This document shows positions 1-7,471 of a DNA stretch of 13,688 nucleotides, piece by piece. The notes beneath the pieces were generated by a model that searched no databases, was not told the origin of the DNA, and saw nothing but the letters and a program-made list of their open reading frames with translations. The number at the start of each line of letters is the position of its first letter. The first letter of the stretch is position 1. The position numbers and the translations under genes are program-made. Origin of the DNA: an uncultured Alphaproteobacteria bacterium (GTDB lineage: Bacteria > Pseudomonadota > Alphaproteobacteria > Bin95); NCBI GenBank assembly GCA_913060845.1, contig CAJXVF010000012.1, positions 1 to 13,688 on the forward strand, written 5' to 3'.

Positions 1-26
1 GGCTCGGAGATGTGTATAAGAGACAG
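1..26 (+). other. Residual Nextera sequencing adapter (left end)
   Basis: The first 26 bases end in the 19-base Tn5 mosaic end AGATGTGTATAAGAGACAG, preceded by GGCTCGG, which matches the Nextera read-2 adapter. This is library-preparation sequence, not genome. Reading frames that run through it on the plus strand begin with the artefactual peptide MCIRD. Genomic sequence starts at base 27. Confidence 0.97.
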
Positions 27-113
27 GCCGAAATACGCACCCAGAATGGCTACCAAAAGCAAAAAACGCCAAAGGCTTTCCTTATGTGTGCGATGCTTCA
101 GCGATAAAGCCAT
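27..113 (-). CDS. N-terminus of a putative membrane protein, cut by contig edge
   Basis: Twenty-nine codons are readable before the adapter interrupts the gene. After a basic start (MALSLKHRTHKES) comes a strongly hydrophobic stretch, WRFLLLVAILGAYFG, at about residues 15-29. That looks like a first transmembrane helix or an uncleaved signal anchor. An alternative in-frame ATG lies five codons upstream (base 128, MGIKAM), directly preceded by an in-frame TAA, so the gene must start at one of these two codons. Neither has a strong Shine-Dalgarno; GGGA sits about nine bases before the downstream one. The gene follows the cupin gene on the same strand after a 77-base gap. Too little remains to name a family. 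It is too short to be found by length alone, and I rely on the start context and the hydrophobic profile. Confidence 0.45.
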
Positions 114-190
114 GAGCCTTGATTCCCATCGGTTACGACCATCATCTAGCCCGTTTCAAAACCCGAACGCGACTGACAATAATATGCCCG

Positions 191-691
191 TCAATCAGAT
201 GCGTTTCCAAACACCGTATTTTGCTCAATTGCCGCCACATCATCAGGCCGGGGGAATGGCGCAGGTGCGGCGTCTCCAGCCGTGCGGGCGCGGCCGATGG
301 CTTCGAAGAAAGGGGAGAGGCCGCCGGGGAGGAGCGTCCAGAAGAAGCGCATGGGCGTGTCGCCGGTATTGCGGAACAGGTGGCGGCTATCCTTCGCTAG
401 ATAGAACGTCGTGCCAGGGCGCATGGGGTGCGTCTCACCATCCACAACGGCTTCGCCTTCGCCTTCATGGACGAAGATCAGCTCCTCATTGCGGTCATGG
501 GCGTGTTCACGGACAAAGCATCCGGGTGCCACTTCCTGCATGCCACAATCAAATTCCGCCATGCCATTTTCTGCCCCACCCACAATCTTGACCTCGACAT
601 GGCCATTGGCGGGAACAGGCTGCCAGAAGCTTTGGCCAGCATCGGACTGCACAACGCGGGAAGAAGCTTGTTTGGTGGGATCGTTCGGCAT
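191..691 (-). CDS. Small single-domain cupin protein
   Basis: This encodes a 166-residue single-domain cupin beta-barrel protein. Cupin motif 1 is visible at about residues 57-78, with candidate metal ligands H63, H65 and E69 or E70. Motif 2 lies at about residues 92-108 and contains PGTTF and H104 (KDSRHLFRN), so a 3-His-1-Glu metal site looks complete. The substrate is not predictable; relatives include dioxygenases, isomerases and sugar- or acid-binding proteins. I chose the ATG at 691 because AAGGA lies eight bases upstream of it. A longer reading from the ATG at 727 adds 12 residues but has no comparable ribosome binding site. It is the last gene of a four-gene same-strand group with a DapA-like gene, a DUF2459 gene and an Asp/Glu-racemase-like gene, so it may act in the same small-acid pathway. 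That link is inference from position only. Confidence 0.85.
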   Translation of the reverse strand: MPNDPTKQASSRVVQSDAGQSFWQPVPANGHVEVKIVGGAENGMAEFDCGMQEVAPGCFVREHAHDRNEELIFVHEGEGEAVVDGETHPMRPGTTFYLAKDSRHLFRNTGDTPMRFFWTLLPGGLSPFFEAIGRARTAGDAAPAPFPRPDDVAAIEQNTVFGNASD

Positions 692-741
692 TGTGATCGT
701 CCTTATATTTGTCGGAGCGTTGGGCATCCGTTGACCGGGAA

Positions 742-1674
742 CTACTCACCCGTAGGCAGCGGCCCTAAGTAGTTGGCCCAATAGCGCATGACCTCTATGC
801 CGAAATCTGTCGGCTGTTGGGCAGGGGAGCGGCCACGGCCAGCTTCAATGCCCAGCCCCAGCCGTTCCGCCAGCAGGCGCTTGCCATAGCAGACAAAATT
901 CTCGACCGACGTCATCATGAACACGATCAGCGGCAGTAATTCCCGATGCAGGCGCTCTGCCTCGGCGATGCTGGCGGCATCACCTTTCTGGAAAAGCTCA
1001 AAGATCTTGATTTGGGGATCAAACAGGTCTGCCGCTGGGATCATGCCGACAGCACCTGCTCACAGACTATCCGGGAACTGAATGCCGGCCATGCCGCCGA
1101 AAATATCATAGGCACCCGCCGTATCCTCCATCAGCTGCTTGATGTAGATCGCTGGCCCATCGCCTTTCAGCAGGCAGACATTGCTGTGCTGGGCGTTCAA
1201 ATCCCGAAGTGCAGCATTGGATAAGCTCGTCGCCATCAGCCCCGGCGCGTTCTGGATTCCAAGCGGGATGCCAGCCTTATCCGCCACCTTGCCAAAGAAG
1301 CGCACATATTCAGCTTCCGGTGCGCCGATAATGGCTGGCGGCTGGAGGATGGACCAATCAGCACCCGCTTCTTCCGCTGCCCGCACAAATTCAATCTGCC
1401 CATCAATGCTTGGCTCACCGACAGTGACGGCCAAGGGGACGCGGCCCGCCACATCCTCACCGACCCATTCCAGAATCTGGCGACGTTCGCGCACATCCAA
1501 TTTCCCGACTTCCGTCGCCAAACCCATAACTGCGATGCCATGAGCGCACGCTGCGATGCAGCCATTGACCTGAGCGCGCATCGCTTGCCGATCCAGCTTT
1601 CCAGCATCGTCAAAGAACGCATAGAGGATCGGGTAAACACCCTGAAATCCAGTCCGGGAAGGTGAAATAGCCAT
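742..1674 (-). pseudogene. DapA-family (dihydrodipicolinate synthase-like) lyase, interrupted by an in-frame TGA
   Basis: The reading frame encodes a class I aldolase/lyase of the DapA (DHDPS/N-acetylneuraminate lyase) family. It is about 310 codons long, which is normal for the family, but codon 205 is TGA (bases 1060-1062). Upstream are the family core features: GVYPILYAFF at residues 12-21, GLATEVGKL at 51-59 in place of the GTTGE phosphate/carboxylate loop, and LLKGDGP with the expected Schiff-base K170. The YN.P tyrosine position is Q141 (IQNAPG), so the enzyme is probably not true DHDPS. After the TGA, the same frame continues without a shift as AGAVGMIPAADLFDPQ, the usual C-terminal helices. 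The TGA falls where arginine would fit, and CGA to TGA is one transition. The ATG at 1674 is preferred over an upstream TTG at 1689. If the stop is real, the 204-residue product lacks the end of the barrel and the helical tail. A sequencing error is the main alternative. Confidence 0.85.
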
Positions 1675-1740
1675 AGCTGCAGCATCCAATTTGGGAGAGG
1701 TGCGACGAGTCTATCCCTGGGCCTCTTTCAAGGCCAGCGA

Positions 1741-1766
1741 CCACCTGCTCACTCCGCAGCAGGTGG
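1741..1766 (-). terminator. Strong hairpin overlapping the stop of the DUF2459 gene (terminator-like, no U-tract)
   Basis: CCACCTGCT (1741-1749) and AGCAGGTGG (1758-1766) form a perfect 9-bp inverted repeat around an 8-base loop that holds the stop codon of the DUF2459 gene. No run of T follows on the minus strand, so it may be an mRNA 3'-end stabiliser or a weak terminator rather than a classical intrinsic terminator. A second, smaller hairpin (GGCCT/AGGCC, 1720-1735) follows before the DapA-like gene. Confidence 0.4.
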
Positions 1767-2441
1767 GATGACGCCGTTGGGAAAGGGTGACCAATAGGCT
1801 GTTCTAACCCCAGCTTTCGCCAGTACGCGAGACGCCCATTCGTTGCATGTCAGGATAGGGCTGTAGCGGCCATAGGCCTCCAGAAACAGATCATCACCAT
1901 AGCCTGGATGCAGGATAGGTGCCGCACGACCATCAGCATTCAACACCATCGCCGCCGTGATCGCCTGACGGAGCAAGGCAAAGCGGACAGGGTCCAGCCG
2001 AATTACGGTAACGTTGGGTGCTTCAAGCAATATCTCGCGGAACTGCACACGGACCGTTGTTCCCCCAATGCCAGCAAGTGCCTTTGCACCGTTCCAAATA
2101 CTGAAATCATCCCACGTTGGTGTGTTGAGATAAAAGTCCCGGGAACCCCAGCCAAAGCCTAGCCATTCCACATTTTCCGGCACAGCGCCCTCGGGCAGAA
2201 CCCGACGCCAGTCATGATCTAGGCCAGCAACAGGGGTTAGAATGTCCACGTGAACGCCGTTGTCGATAATTGCGACAGGGATGCCGCCGGGGTGTTTCTG
2301 GAAGTTTGCGTTCATGGGCATACGACTCAACGCCGTCGCCGCAATCCCGTAAAACACGAGCACAACAAATAGGCCCAGAAGACACAGCCCAATGGCGCAA
2401 AGCGCCTGCATCGGCCAAGATCTCGCTCGCATAGAGTGCAT
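1749..2441 (-). CDS. DUF2459 / TIGR02117 family membrane-anchored protein
   Basis: This is a 230-residue protein. After a basic N-terminus, a hydrophobic helix at about residues 11-36 (CLLGLFVVLVFYGIAA) should anchor it in the inner membrane with the rest in the periplasm. Three conserved blocks identify the DUF2459 family, which was first noted beside urease genes: NGVHVDILTP at 61-70, WLGFGWGSRDFYLNTPTW at 93-110, and LTCNEWASRVLAKAG at 197-211. The His, Cys and Asp/Asn residues in these blocks look like conserved functional positions, but no reaction is established for the family. The first ATG (2441) has no strong ribosome binding site. An ATG three codons later is equally possible. It sits between the Asp/Glu-racemase-like and DapA-like genes on the same strand, and no urease genes are visible. 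Family assignment is from recalled motifs. Confidence 0.8.
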   Translation of the reverse strand: MHSMRARSWPMQALCAIGLCLLGLFVVLVFYGIAATALSRMPMNANFQKHPGGIPVAIIDNGVHVDILTPVAGLDHDWRRVLPEGAVPENVEWLGFGWGSRDFYLNTPTWDDFSIWNGAKALAGIGGTTVRVQFREILLEAPNVTVIRLDPVRFALLRQAITAAMVLNADGRAAPILHPGYGDDLFLEAYGRYSPILTCNEWASRVLAKAGVRTAYWSPFPNGVIPPAAE

Positions 2442-2500
2442 CCGTAACCGCTGTCGATTTCAGCAGTATCAGAGGCAAGAACGGCCATTTTGTGGCGCTA

Positions 2501-2524
2501 GGACGCAGAAAATTATGCGTGTCC
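2501..2524 (-). other. Imperfect hairpin after the Asp/Glu-racemase-like gene
   Basis: GGACGCA (2501-2507) can pair with TGCGTGTCC (2516-2524), leaving a two-base bulge, eight bases past the stop of the gene ending at 2533. There is no T-tract on either side, so a terminator role is weak. The rest of this 91-base gap shows nothing else I can support. Confidence 0.25.
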
Positions 2525-2532
2525 TCAAACGA

Positions 2533-3303
2533 TCAATAGTCTTCGAGCAAGGAGCCGAAGCCCTGAATTCGGTCCTGCATGCCGTTCATGCGGAGCGCAT
2601 GCCAGTATGTGGCGGTGTTGATCGCCAGCACCGGTTTATCCAGCCAGAATTCGGCCATTGGCGCGATGTTTGCGAAAGCCAAATTGGTGCCGACCTGCAG
2701 GATCGCCTCAACCTGCGGGTCATTCACCTCATTCACTGCGTCTCGCAATGTTTTGGCATCCACATGGGCGATAGCCGTCGGGCTTGGGCATTTCAGGCCA
2801 GTGACCGCCATCACCTCAAACCCGCAGTCGCCAAAGAAACTGCGCACCTCACCATCGCCCACAGGCATATAGGGGGTGATGACGGATATACGTTTGATAT
2901 CGCCGTAGCACTTAAGTGCCGCCTGGGACGCATCAGACCCCATTGCGACCGGCAAACCATCCGCCCGCGCTTCAAGCTTGGCCTTCAACTCCATGGAGCC
3001 AGCGAGGCCGCCCCAGAAGGTTTCGGAGGACATGCCCATGACAATGGCACCCGGCCTAGCCGTCATCACCCGGTCAACGGCCTGCATGAGTTCCGCACGG
3101 ATACGGACCATCAGCTCCTCAAAGTCAGCGTCAGAGCGAAGGGGATCGTCGGGGATGTGAATGCGGCTGAAGTGATTGGTAACGCCCTTAGGCGCCATCC
3201 AGCCGAATTCTGGCTGCACGATGGTGTTGGTCGATGGCGCAATAACGCCAAACTTCATGCGGTAACCAAGGGCATCTTTCGACGCGGGTTGGACTTCAGC
3301 CAT
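2533..3303 (-). CDS. Asp/Glu racemase superfamily protein (maleate isomerase / arylmalonate decarboxylase-like)
   Basis: This 256-residue protein has the two-lobed Asp/Glu racemase fold signature. The N-terminal loop is KFGVIAPSTNTIVQPE (17-32), close to the maleate cis-trans isomerase and arylmalonate decarboxylase PSSNT motif. It also has TPYMPVGD (143-150) and PVLAINTATYWHAL (224-237) near the end. In enzymes of known mechanism, one or two cysteines sit in the loops that here read VMGMSSETF (88-96) and QVGTNLAF (203-210). At the expected positions I see M91 and G205, so both usual catalytic cysteines are absent. Cysteines remain elsewhere, including C172 in KCPSP. The enzyme may use another residue or be non-catalytic, and the substrate is unknown. 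GGAG lies nine bases before the ATG at 3303. It heads the accessory group that includes the DUF2459, DapA-like and cupin genes. Confidence 0.8.
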   Translation of the reverse strand: MAEVQPASKDALGYRMKFGVIAPSTNTIVQPEFGWMAPKGVTNHFSRIHIPDDPLRSDADFEELMVRIRAELMQAVDRVMTARPGAIVMGMSSETFWGGLAGSMELKAKLEARADGLPVAMGSDASQAALKCYGDIKRISVITPYMPVGDGEVRSFFGDCGFEVMAVTGLKCPSPTAIAHVDAKTLRDAVNEVNDPQVEAILQVGTNLAFANIAPMAEFWLDKPVLAINTATYWHALRMNGMQDRIQGFGSLLEDY

Positions 3304-3379
3304 AGCGGCGCGCTCCGATAGTCAACTCAGGAGCAGGCATAGTGCACCATGAGCGCGCGCGCGGCTATTTGCGCTGAAA

Positions 3380-4232
3380 CTAAAGCATTACAGGTCCGTT
3401 CGGCTTTATCTGGTCCTCGATAAAGGTCAGTTTTGGCTCCGGGCGCTGCCAATGCAGGATAAATCGCGCGGATGAGGATTGACCTCCTGCAACAATTTCA
3501 TTGTCGCCAGCTCTAACGGGAATCACTGGCAAATAGTCAAATTTACCATTTGGAATGATCAGCTTGCCGTTGACCCGACAGCCGAACAAGCTGTGCATGT
3601 CTCGGATGACTAAGGTTTTGCGCCTACTGACTTCGATTCTGAAATGAGTACGGCTCAATTGCACATTATCGCCAGTTAGCTGGAGCGAGAGGCGGTCACG
3701 ATTACTGCGATCAATAATCTTACCCGCCAGGCCAACCGAAAACGGCATGGTGCGGATAGGCATACCGCGTTTGCCTATCTGGGCAATTGTCTTGGGGCTA
3801 TCGCCGAATAGAGTTATCGGCTGAGTTGATTTGATAATCCGCTGAGGCTTCGGCACTTTCACCTTGGCGCGCTGCACATTGGCGGCAGACGCGCCGGAAC
3901 TCATCGACGCATAGCGAGCGTCACTTTCCGCAAGCCGGTCGCAAAGCAGCATGAGCAGCTTCATGCCGATACCTTCGCGATGCCCAAAGGCCTGCAGGGA
4001 TTTTCACAAAAGTGGATTCTTTGATGGCCGTTATCGTGGCAGACCGCGGCGAGGTCCTAATAACACCCATTTCGCCAATTAGATCGCTTGGCCCACGCTT
4101 CGCCAAGATTGTGCTCTTGCCATTCTTATGAACGCTGACGGACACTTCGCCCGTCTCCACATAATAGACAGAATCGCTGTCCTCGCCTTCGCGGTACAGC
4201 ACCTCTCCCGCGTCCAGCGTGACAGATCGCAT
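3380..4232 (-). pseudogene. Cyclic-nucleotide-binding + FHA domain protein, split by a frameshift
   Basis: Two overlapping frames together make one cNMP-binding/FHA signalling protein. The first frame (4232-3921) holds the cNBD beta-roll with a canonical phosphate-binding cassette (GEMG at 53-56, PRSA at 62-65). After FVKIP it runs into about 25 residues unlike the family. The second frame (3964-3380) opens with MKLLMLLCDRLAESD, which reads as the missing C-terminal cNBD helix, so it is a continuation rather than a separate gene. Its FHA domain spans about residues 70-165 of that frame, with LSRTH at 103-107 and the VNG turn at 131-133. The GR arginine expected near residue 79 is Leu. In-frame reading needs a change of register near 3985-3995, around CCCTGCAGGCC, and the helix spacing looks a few residues short, suggesting a small deletion. 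GAGGGT precedes the ATG at 4232. Such proteins couple cAMP/cGMP to phosphothreonine recognition; this copy is probably inactive unless the shift is an error. Confidence 0.75.
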
Positions 4233-4412
4233 TACACCCTCACGTCACGACACCCTTCATGATTGATATAGGGCGTCAGCTTGCAGAAGCGCCAAAGGGA
4301 ACAGCCCAAGACGGTTCGAGACATCTAAGATTTTAGAACCTTATGATCCTTATCGAAGTATGTCCGACTATCGTGAAAATAGTATAAATTGGCGAGCAGG
4401 CTACCTGCTTGC
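4233..4412 (-). promoter_or_regulatory. AT-rich intergenic region upstream of the cNBD-FHA gene, likely promoter
   Basis: This 180-base gap separates the dxs stop from the cNBD-FHA start and is the most AT-rich stretch in the window. On the minus strand, TTCACG and GATAAG with a 17-base spacer (about 4346-4374) make a possible -35/-10 pair with four of six matches each. A small inverted repeat, TCTAA-N4-TTAGA (4324-4337), lies just downstream and could be an operator. Both are weak matches and no regulator is implied. Confidence 0.3.
4392..4410 (-). terminator. Hairpin just after dxs (weak terminator candidate)
   Basis: AGCAGG (4395-4400) and CCTGCT (4404-4409) form a 6-bp stem with a three-base loop, extendable by two pairs past one mismatch. 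It starts three bases after the dxs stop codon. The downstream minus-strand sequence is AT-rich (CAATTTATACTATTTTC) but lacks a clean U-run. It fits the end of the xseB-ispA-dxs unit. Confidence 0.4.
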
Positions 4413-6344
4413 TTAGTTGCCTTTACGAACGGCAGGCGCACCATCCGCTCGCGCGGCTATCGCATCGAGCGCTGCGTTCGCAATTGACTTGGCGTCGAGG
4501 CCTGCTTGCGCCACTTGGGCTGCAGGCTTGTCCTGCTCCAGGAATGCATCTGGCATGGTGAGCGTACGCACCGCCAGCACGCCGTCCAGCAATCCTTCAT
4601 CCGCCAATGCGTGCAGTACGAGCGCGCCAAATCCACCAGTTGAACCTTCCTCAACTGTGATGAGCGCCTTGTGATTACGGGCGAGATCACGGATCAAAGC
4701 CATGTCTAATGGCTTGGCGAAGCGGGCGTCAGCAACCGTCGCCTGCAATCCGCGTTCGGCCAGAATATCGGCAGCGGCCAATGCATTGGTCAGCGGCGCG
4801 CCGAAGCTCAGTATCGCGACGGGGCCGCCTTCGCGGACGATCCGACCTTTACCGATTTCCAGCGTTTCCGTGATATCTGGGATAGCCACGCCCGTGCCCT
4901 CACCGCGCGGGAAACGGATGGCGGAGGGGCGGTCATCAATCTGGGCAGATGTCGCCACCATACGCACAAGCTCCGCCTCATCTGACGGTGCCATCAGCAC
5001 GAAATTCGGCAAGCAGCCGAGATAAGCCACATCAAACGCGCCGCAATGGGTCGAACCATCGGCACCGACATAGCCCGCCCGGTCCAGCGCGAATCGCACC
5101 GGCAAGCTTTGGATCGCGACGTCATGGACGATCTGATCATAGGCACGCTGGAGGAATGTGGAATAAATCGCCACGAAGGGCCGCATCCCTTCCGTCGCCA
5201 TGCCAGCGGCGAAGGTAACGCCGTGCTGTTCCGCAATGCCGACATCAAACGTGCGTTCCGGAAAACGCTTCCCAACCTTATCCAGGCCAGTGCCGGAGGG
5301 CATGGCGGCAGTCACTGAGACGACCCGCGGGTCGCGTTCTTTCAGCTTGATCAGCGTATCGGCGAATACGTTCGTATAGCTCGGTGCTTTCGGCGTGCCT
5401 TTCGCTTGCTCGCCCGTCTCCACATTGAACTGGGAAACGCCATGATATTTATCGGCGGATTTTTCAGCGGGGCGGTAGCCTTTGCCCTTTTCCGTCACCA
5501 CATGCAGCAACACAGGCCGGTCGCCATGGGTTTGAGATTTCAGGTGCTGAAGGATTGGCACCAAGTCCTGAATCGAATGACCATTGATGGGACCTACATA
5601 GTAGAAGCCCAATGCCTGGAATAGCTCGCCGCCGCCGACAATGCCGCGCGCCAATTCCTCAGCACGCCGTGCGGCTTCCTCGAATGGCTTCGGGAAAAGC
5701 TTCGCCACATCTTTCGCAATGCTGCGTAGGCTGGAATAGGGCTTGGAGGATGCAAGCCTGGATAGATAGCCCGATAGCGCACCCACGGGAGAGGCAATCG
5801 ACATATCGTTGTCATTCAGGATCACGACTAGCGGCAATCCAGACGCGCCTGCATTGTTCATGGCTTCATAGGCCATCCCAGCCGTCATCGCGCCGTCGCC
5901 AATCACGGCGATGGCGCGGTTGTCCTTGCCCATCAAATGCGCCGCCGTCGCCATACCAAGCCCGGCAGAGATTGATGTTGAGGAATGCGCGGCTCCAAAC
6001 GGATCGTATTCACTCTCGCTTCGCTTGGTGAATCCGGAAATACCGCCGCCTTGGCGGAGCGTGCCCATGCGGTCACGGCGGCCTGTCAGGATTTTATGCG
6101 GATAGCATTGGTGGCCAACATCCCAGATCAGCCGATCATGGGGCGTGTCGAAAACGTAATGCAGTGCGACTGTCAGTTCGACGACGCCAAGCGAAGCGCC
6201 CAGATGGCCCCCGGTTTCAGCAACGCTTTCAATCGTGTCCCAGCGGAGTTCGTCAGCCAGGCGGATCAGGTCTGATTCCGGCATCTGGCGAAGATCAGCA
6301 GGATCACGGATGCGATCTAGCAGTGGGGTCGGGCGGCGGGTCAT
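4413..6344 (-). CDS. dxs: 1-deoxy-D-xylulose-5-phosphate synthase
   Basis: This cytoplasmic thiamine-diphosphate enzyme condenses pyruvate with glyceraldehyde 3-phosphate to DXP, the first step of the MEP isoprenoid pathway and a branch to thiamine and pyridoxal. The 643-residue length is typical. Visible landmarks are [10 protein letters not shown] at 44-53 (catalytic-region His47), [15 protein letters not shown] at 75-89, and the ThDP/Mg motif GDGAMTAG at 149-156 with LNDNDMSI at 176-183. The transketolase middle-domain sequence DVGIAEQHG at 367-375 contains the catalytic Glu372, and the transketolase C-terminal domain is complete. The ATG at 6344 follows a strong AGGAAGGGG ribosome binding site, 14 bases after the ispA stop, so the two genes are surely cotranscribed. 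Nothing about the gene looks damaged. Confidence 0.98.
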   Translation of the reverse strand: MTRRPTPLLDRIRDPADLRQMPESDLIRLADELRWDTIESVAETGGHLGASLGVVELTVALHYVFDTPHDRLIWDVGHQCYPHKILTGRRDRMGTLRQGGGISGFTKRSESEYDPFGAAHSSTSISAGLGMATAAHLMGKDNRAIAVIGDGAMTAGMAYEAMNNAGASGLPLVVILNDNDMSIASPVGALSGYLSRLASSKPYSSLRSIAKDVAKLFPKPFEEAARRAEELARGIVGGGELFQALGFYYVGPINGHSIQDLVPILQHLKSQTHGDRPVLLHVVTEKGKGYRPAEKSADKYHGVSQFNVETGEQAKGTPKAPSYTNVFADTLIKLKERDPRVVSVTAAMPSGTGLDKVGKRFPERTFDVGIAEQHGVTFAAGMATEGMRPFVAIYSTFLQRAYDQIVHDVAIQSLPVRFALDRAGYVGADGSTHCGAFDVAYLGCLPNFVLMAPSDEAELVRMVATSAQIDDRPSAIRFPRGEGTGVAIPDITETLEIGKGRIVREGGPVAILSFGAPLTNALAAADILAERGLQATVADARFAKPLDMALIRDLARNHKALITVEEGSTGGFGALVLHALADEGLLDGVLAVRTLTMPDAFLEQDKPAAQVAQAGLDAKSIANAALDAIAARADGAPAVRKGN

Positions 6345-6358
6345 ATTACTGCCCCTTC

Positions 6359-7267
6359 CTAGCTTTGACGCTGAAGCGAAAAGCGCGCTGCGTCACGCAA
6401 GAGATTGGCGCTTGATCCAAAGCAATCAAGCTTTGCAACGGCCTGACGCACAAGTGTCTGGGCATAAAGCCGAGCTTCCGGGATACCCATAGCGCCCGGC
6501 AACGTGGCTTTGCCGGCCTCAGCATCCTTGGCGAGACGCTTGCCGACTTGCTCTTCGTCACCTTCAAGGTCCAGCAGATCATCAGCGATTTGAAAGGCCA
6601 GCCCAATGTCCATGCCGTAGCCATAAAGTGCAGCCCGTGCTTGCCCATTGGCTTGGCCAAGAATAGCGCCAGCCTCACAAGCGAATGAAATAAGCGCGCC
6701 CGTCTTCAAGCGCTGCATTCTGATCGCCCAGCCTATGTCGCTCGCCATATCGCTGGCCTCCCCTTCCGCCGCCAGATCAAGCGCCTGACCGCCGCACATG
6801 CCGTGCGCTCCAGAAGCAACGGCGAGGCCGCGGGTCAGTTCCAGGCGCACATTGGCGTCAGGATGAGTTTCTGGCATGGCGAGAATGCAGAAAGCTTCTG
6901 TCTGCAATGCGTCACCGGCCAGAATGGCCGTGGCTTCGTCATATTCTTTGTGAACGGTCGGACGGCCACGGCGCATGTCATCGTCATCCATCGCAGGAAG
7001 ATCATCATGGACGAGGCTATAGGCATGCAGGCATTCAATCGCCGCACCGGCATGAAGCGCACGGGTATGATCGCCACCGGTCGCAGCGGCTGCGGCGACG
7101 GTCAAGAACGGCCGGAAGCGTTTGCCGGGGCCGAGCACGGCATAACGCATCGCCTCAACCAGTTTCCGTTCTTCGCCAAGCGGCGTTGGATCTGGGAGGA
7201 GCTCTGCCAGCAACTTATTAGTGTCATCCGCGATTTCAGCGAGTGCGGCTTGGAGGGGGCCGCTCAT
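6359..7267 (-). CDS. ispA: Farnesyl diphosphate synthase (short-chain polyprenyl synthetase)
   Basis: This 302-residue trans-isoprenyl diphosphate synthase joins DMAPP/GPP with IPP to make farnesyl diphosphate for quinones, hopanoids and undecaprenyl carriers. Its product specificity is inferred. The IPP-binding GKR is at 48-50. The first aspartate-rich motif, [11 protein letters not shown] (87-97), has the two-residue insertion typical of bacterial FPP synthases. KTGALI is at 188-193 and the second aspartate-rich motif, QIADDLLD, at 226-233. The ATG at 7267 gives the usual N-terminus ([11 protein letters not shown]) but has no clear Shine-Dalgarno. The frame is open further upstream, so the start is less certain than the identity. 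It lies between xseB and dxs, which supplies the upstream precursor pathway. The 204-base leader carries a REPIN-like repeat that may affect transcript stability or readthrough from xseB. Confidence 0.95.
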   Translation of the reverse strand: MSGPLQAALAEIADDTNKLLAELLPDPTPLGEERKLVEAMRYAVLGPGKRFRPFLTVAAAAATGGDHTRALHAGAAIECLHAYSLVHDDLPAMDDDDMRRGRPTVHKEYDEATAILAGDALQTEAFCILAMPETHPDANVRLELTRGLAVASGAHGMCGGQALDLAAEGEASDMASDIGWAIRMQRLKTGALISFACEAGAILGQANGQARAALYGYGMDIGLAFQIADDLLDLEGDEEQVGKRLAKDAEAGKATLPGAMGIPEARLYAQTLVRQAVAKLDCFGSSANLLRDAARFSLQRQS

Positions 7268-7312
7268 TGGGTTACGGCCAATTCGTCGAGCTTGGGAAAG
7301 CGGCGCGCGCCC

Positions 7313-7424
7313 CCCTCACCCTGCCCTCTCCCCCCGTTGGGGGGCAAGGGTTCCAGAAAGGATGGCGCGACCTCTGTGAGGGTCTCCTCACCCCCCAACG
7401 GGGGGAGAGGGATCAGGGTGAGGG
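7313..7424. repeat. REPIN-like inverted pair of GC-rich palindromes between xseB and ispA
   Basis: The left arm (7313-7344) and right arm (7391-7424) are inverted copies of each other, matching throughout except for a two-base AT insertion in the right arm. Each arm is itself hairpin-forming, with C6-GTT-G6 at the tip on the left and the inverse on the right. The 46-base spacer ends in another hairpin, GTGAGG-GTCT-CCTCAC (7376-7391). The CCCTCACCCTG / CAGGGTGAGGG edges resemble the dispersed CCCTCACCC-type intergenic palindromes found in many proteobacteria. No coding potential is credible here. In the xseB-ispA transcript the arms could fold into one long stem of about 32 bp. Confidence 0.85.
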
Positions 7425-7471
7425 AGGCGTTCGACCCATCAGAACCCAAAATGCAATCCACGCGCTGCACC

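Noticed and set aside
1060..1062. TGA recoded as an amino acid
   Set aside because: TGA terminates phoB, pstC and the cupin gene normally, and I see no selenocysteine context.
2392..3321. A 309-codon plus-strand open frame
   Set aside because: It lies opposite the Asp/Glu-racemase-like gene, is rich in His and Arg with no recognisable motif, and spans the intergenic gaps. It is a shadow of GC-biased coding on the other strand.
3353..3362. (GC)5 run as a Z-DNA or repeat locus
   Set aside because: It is too short to be more than local GC bias.
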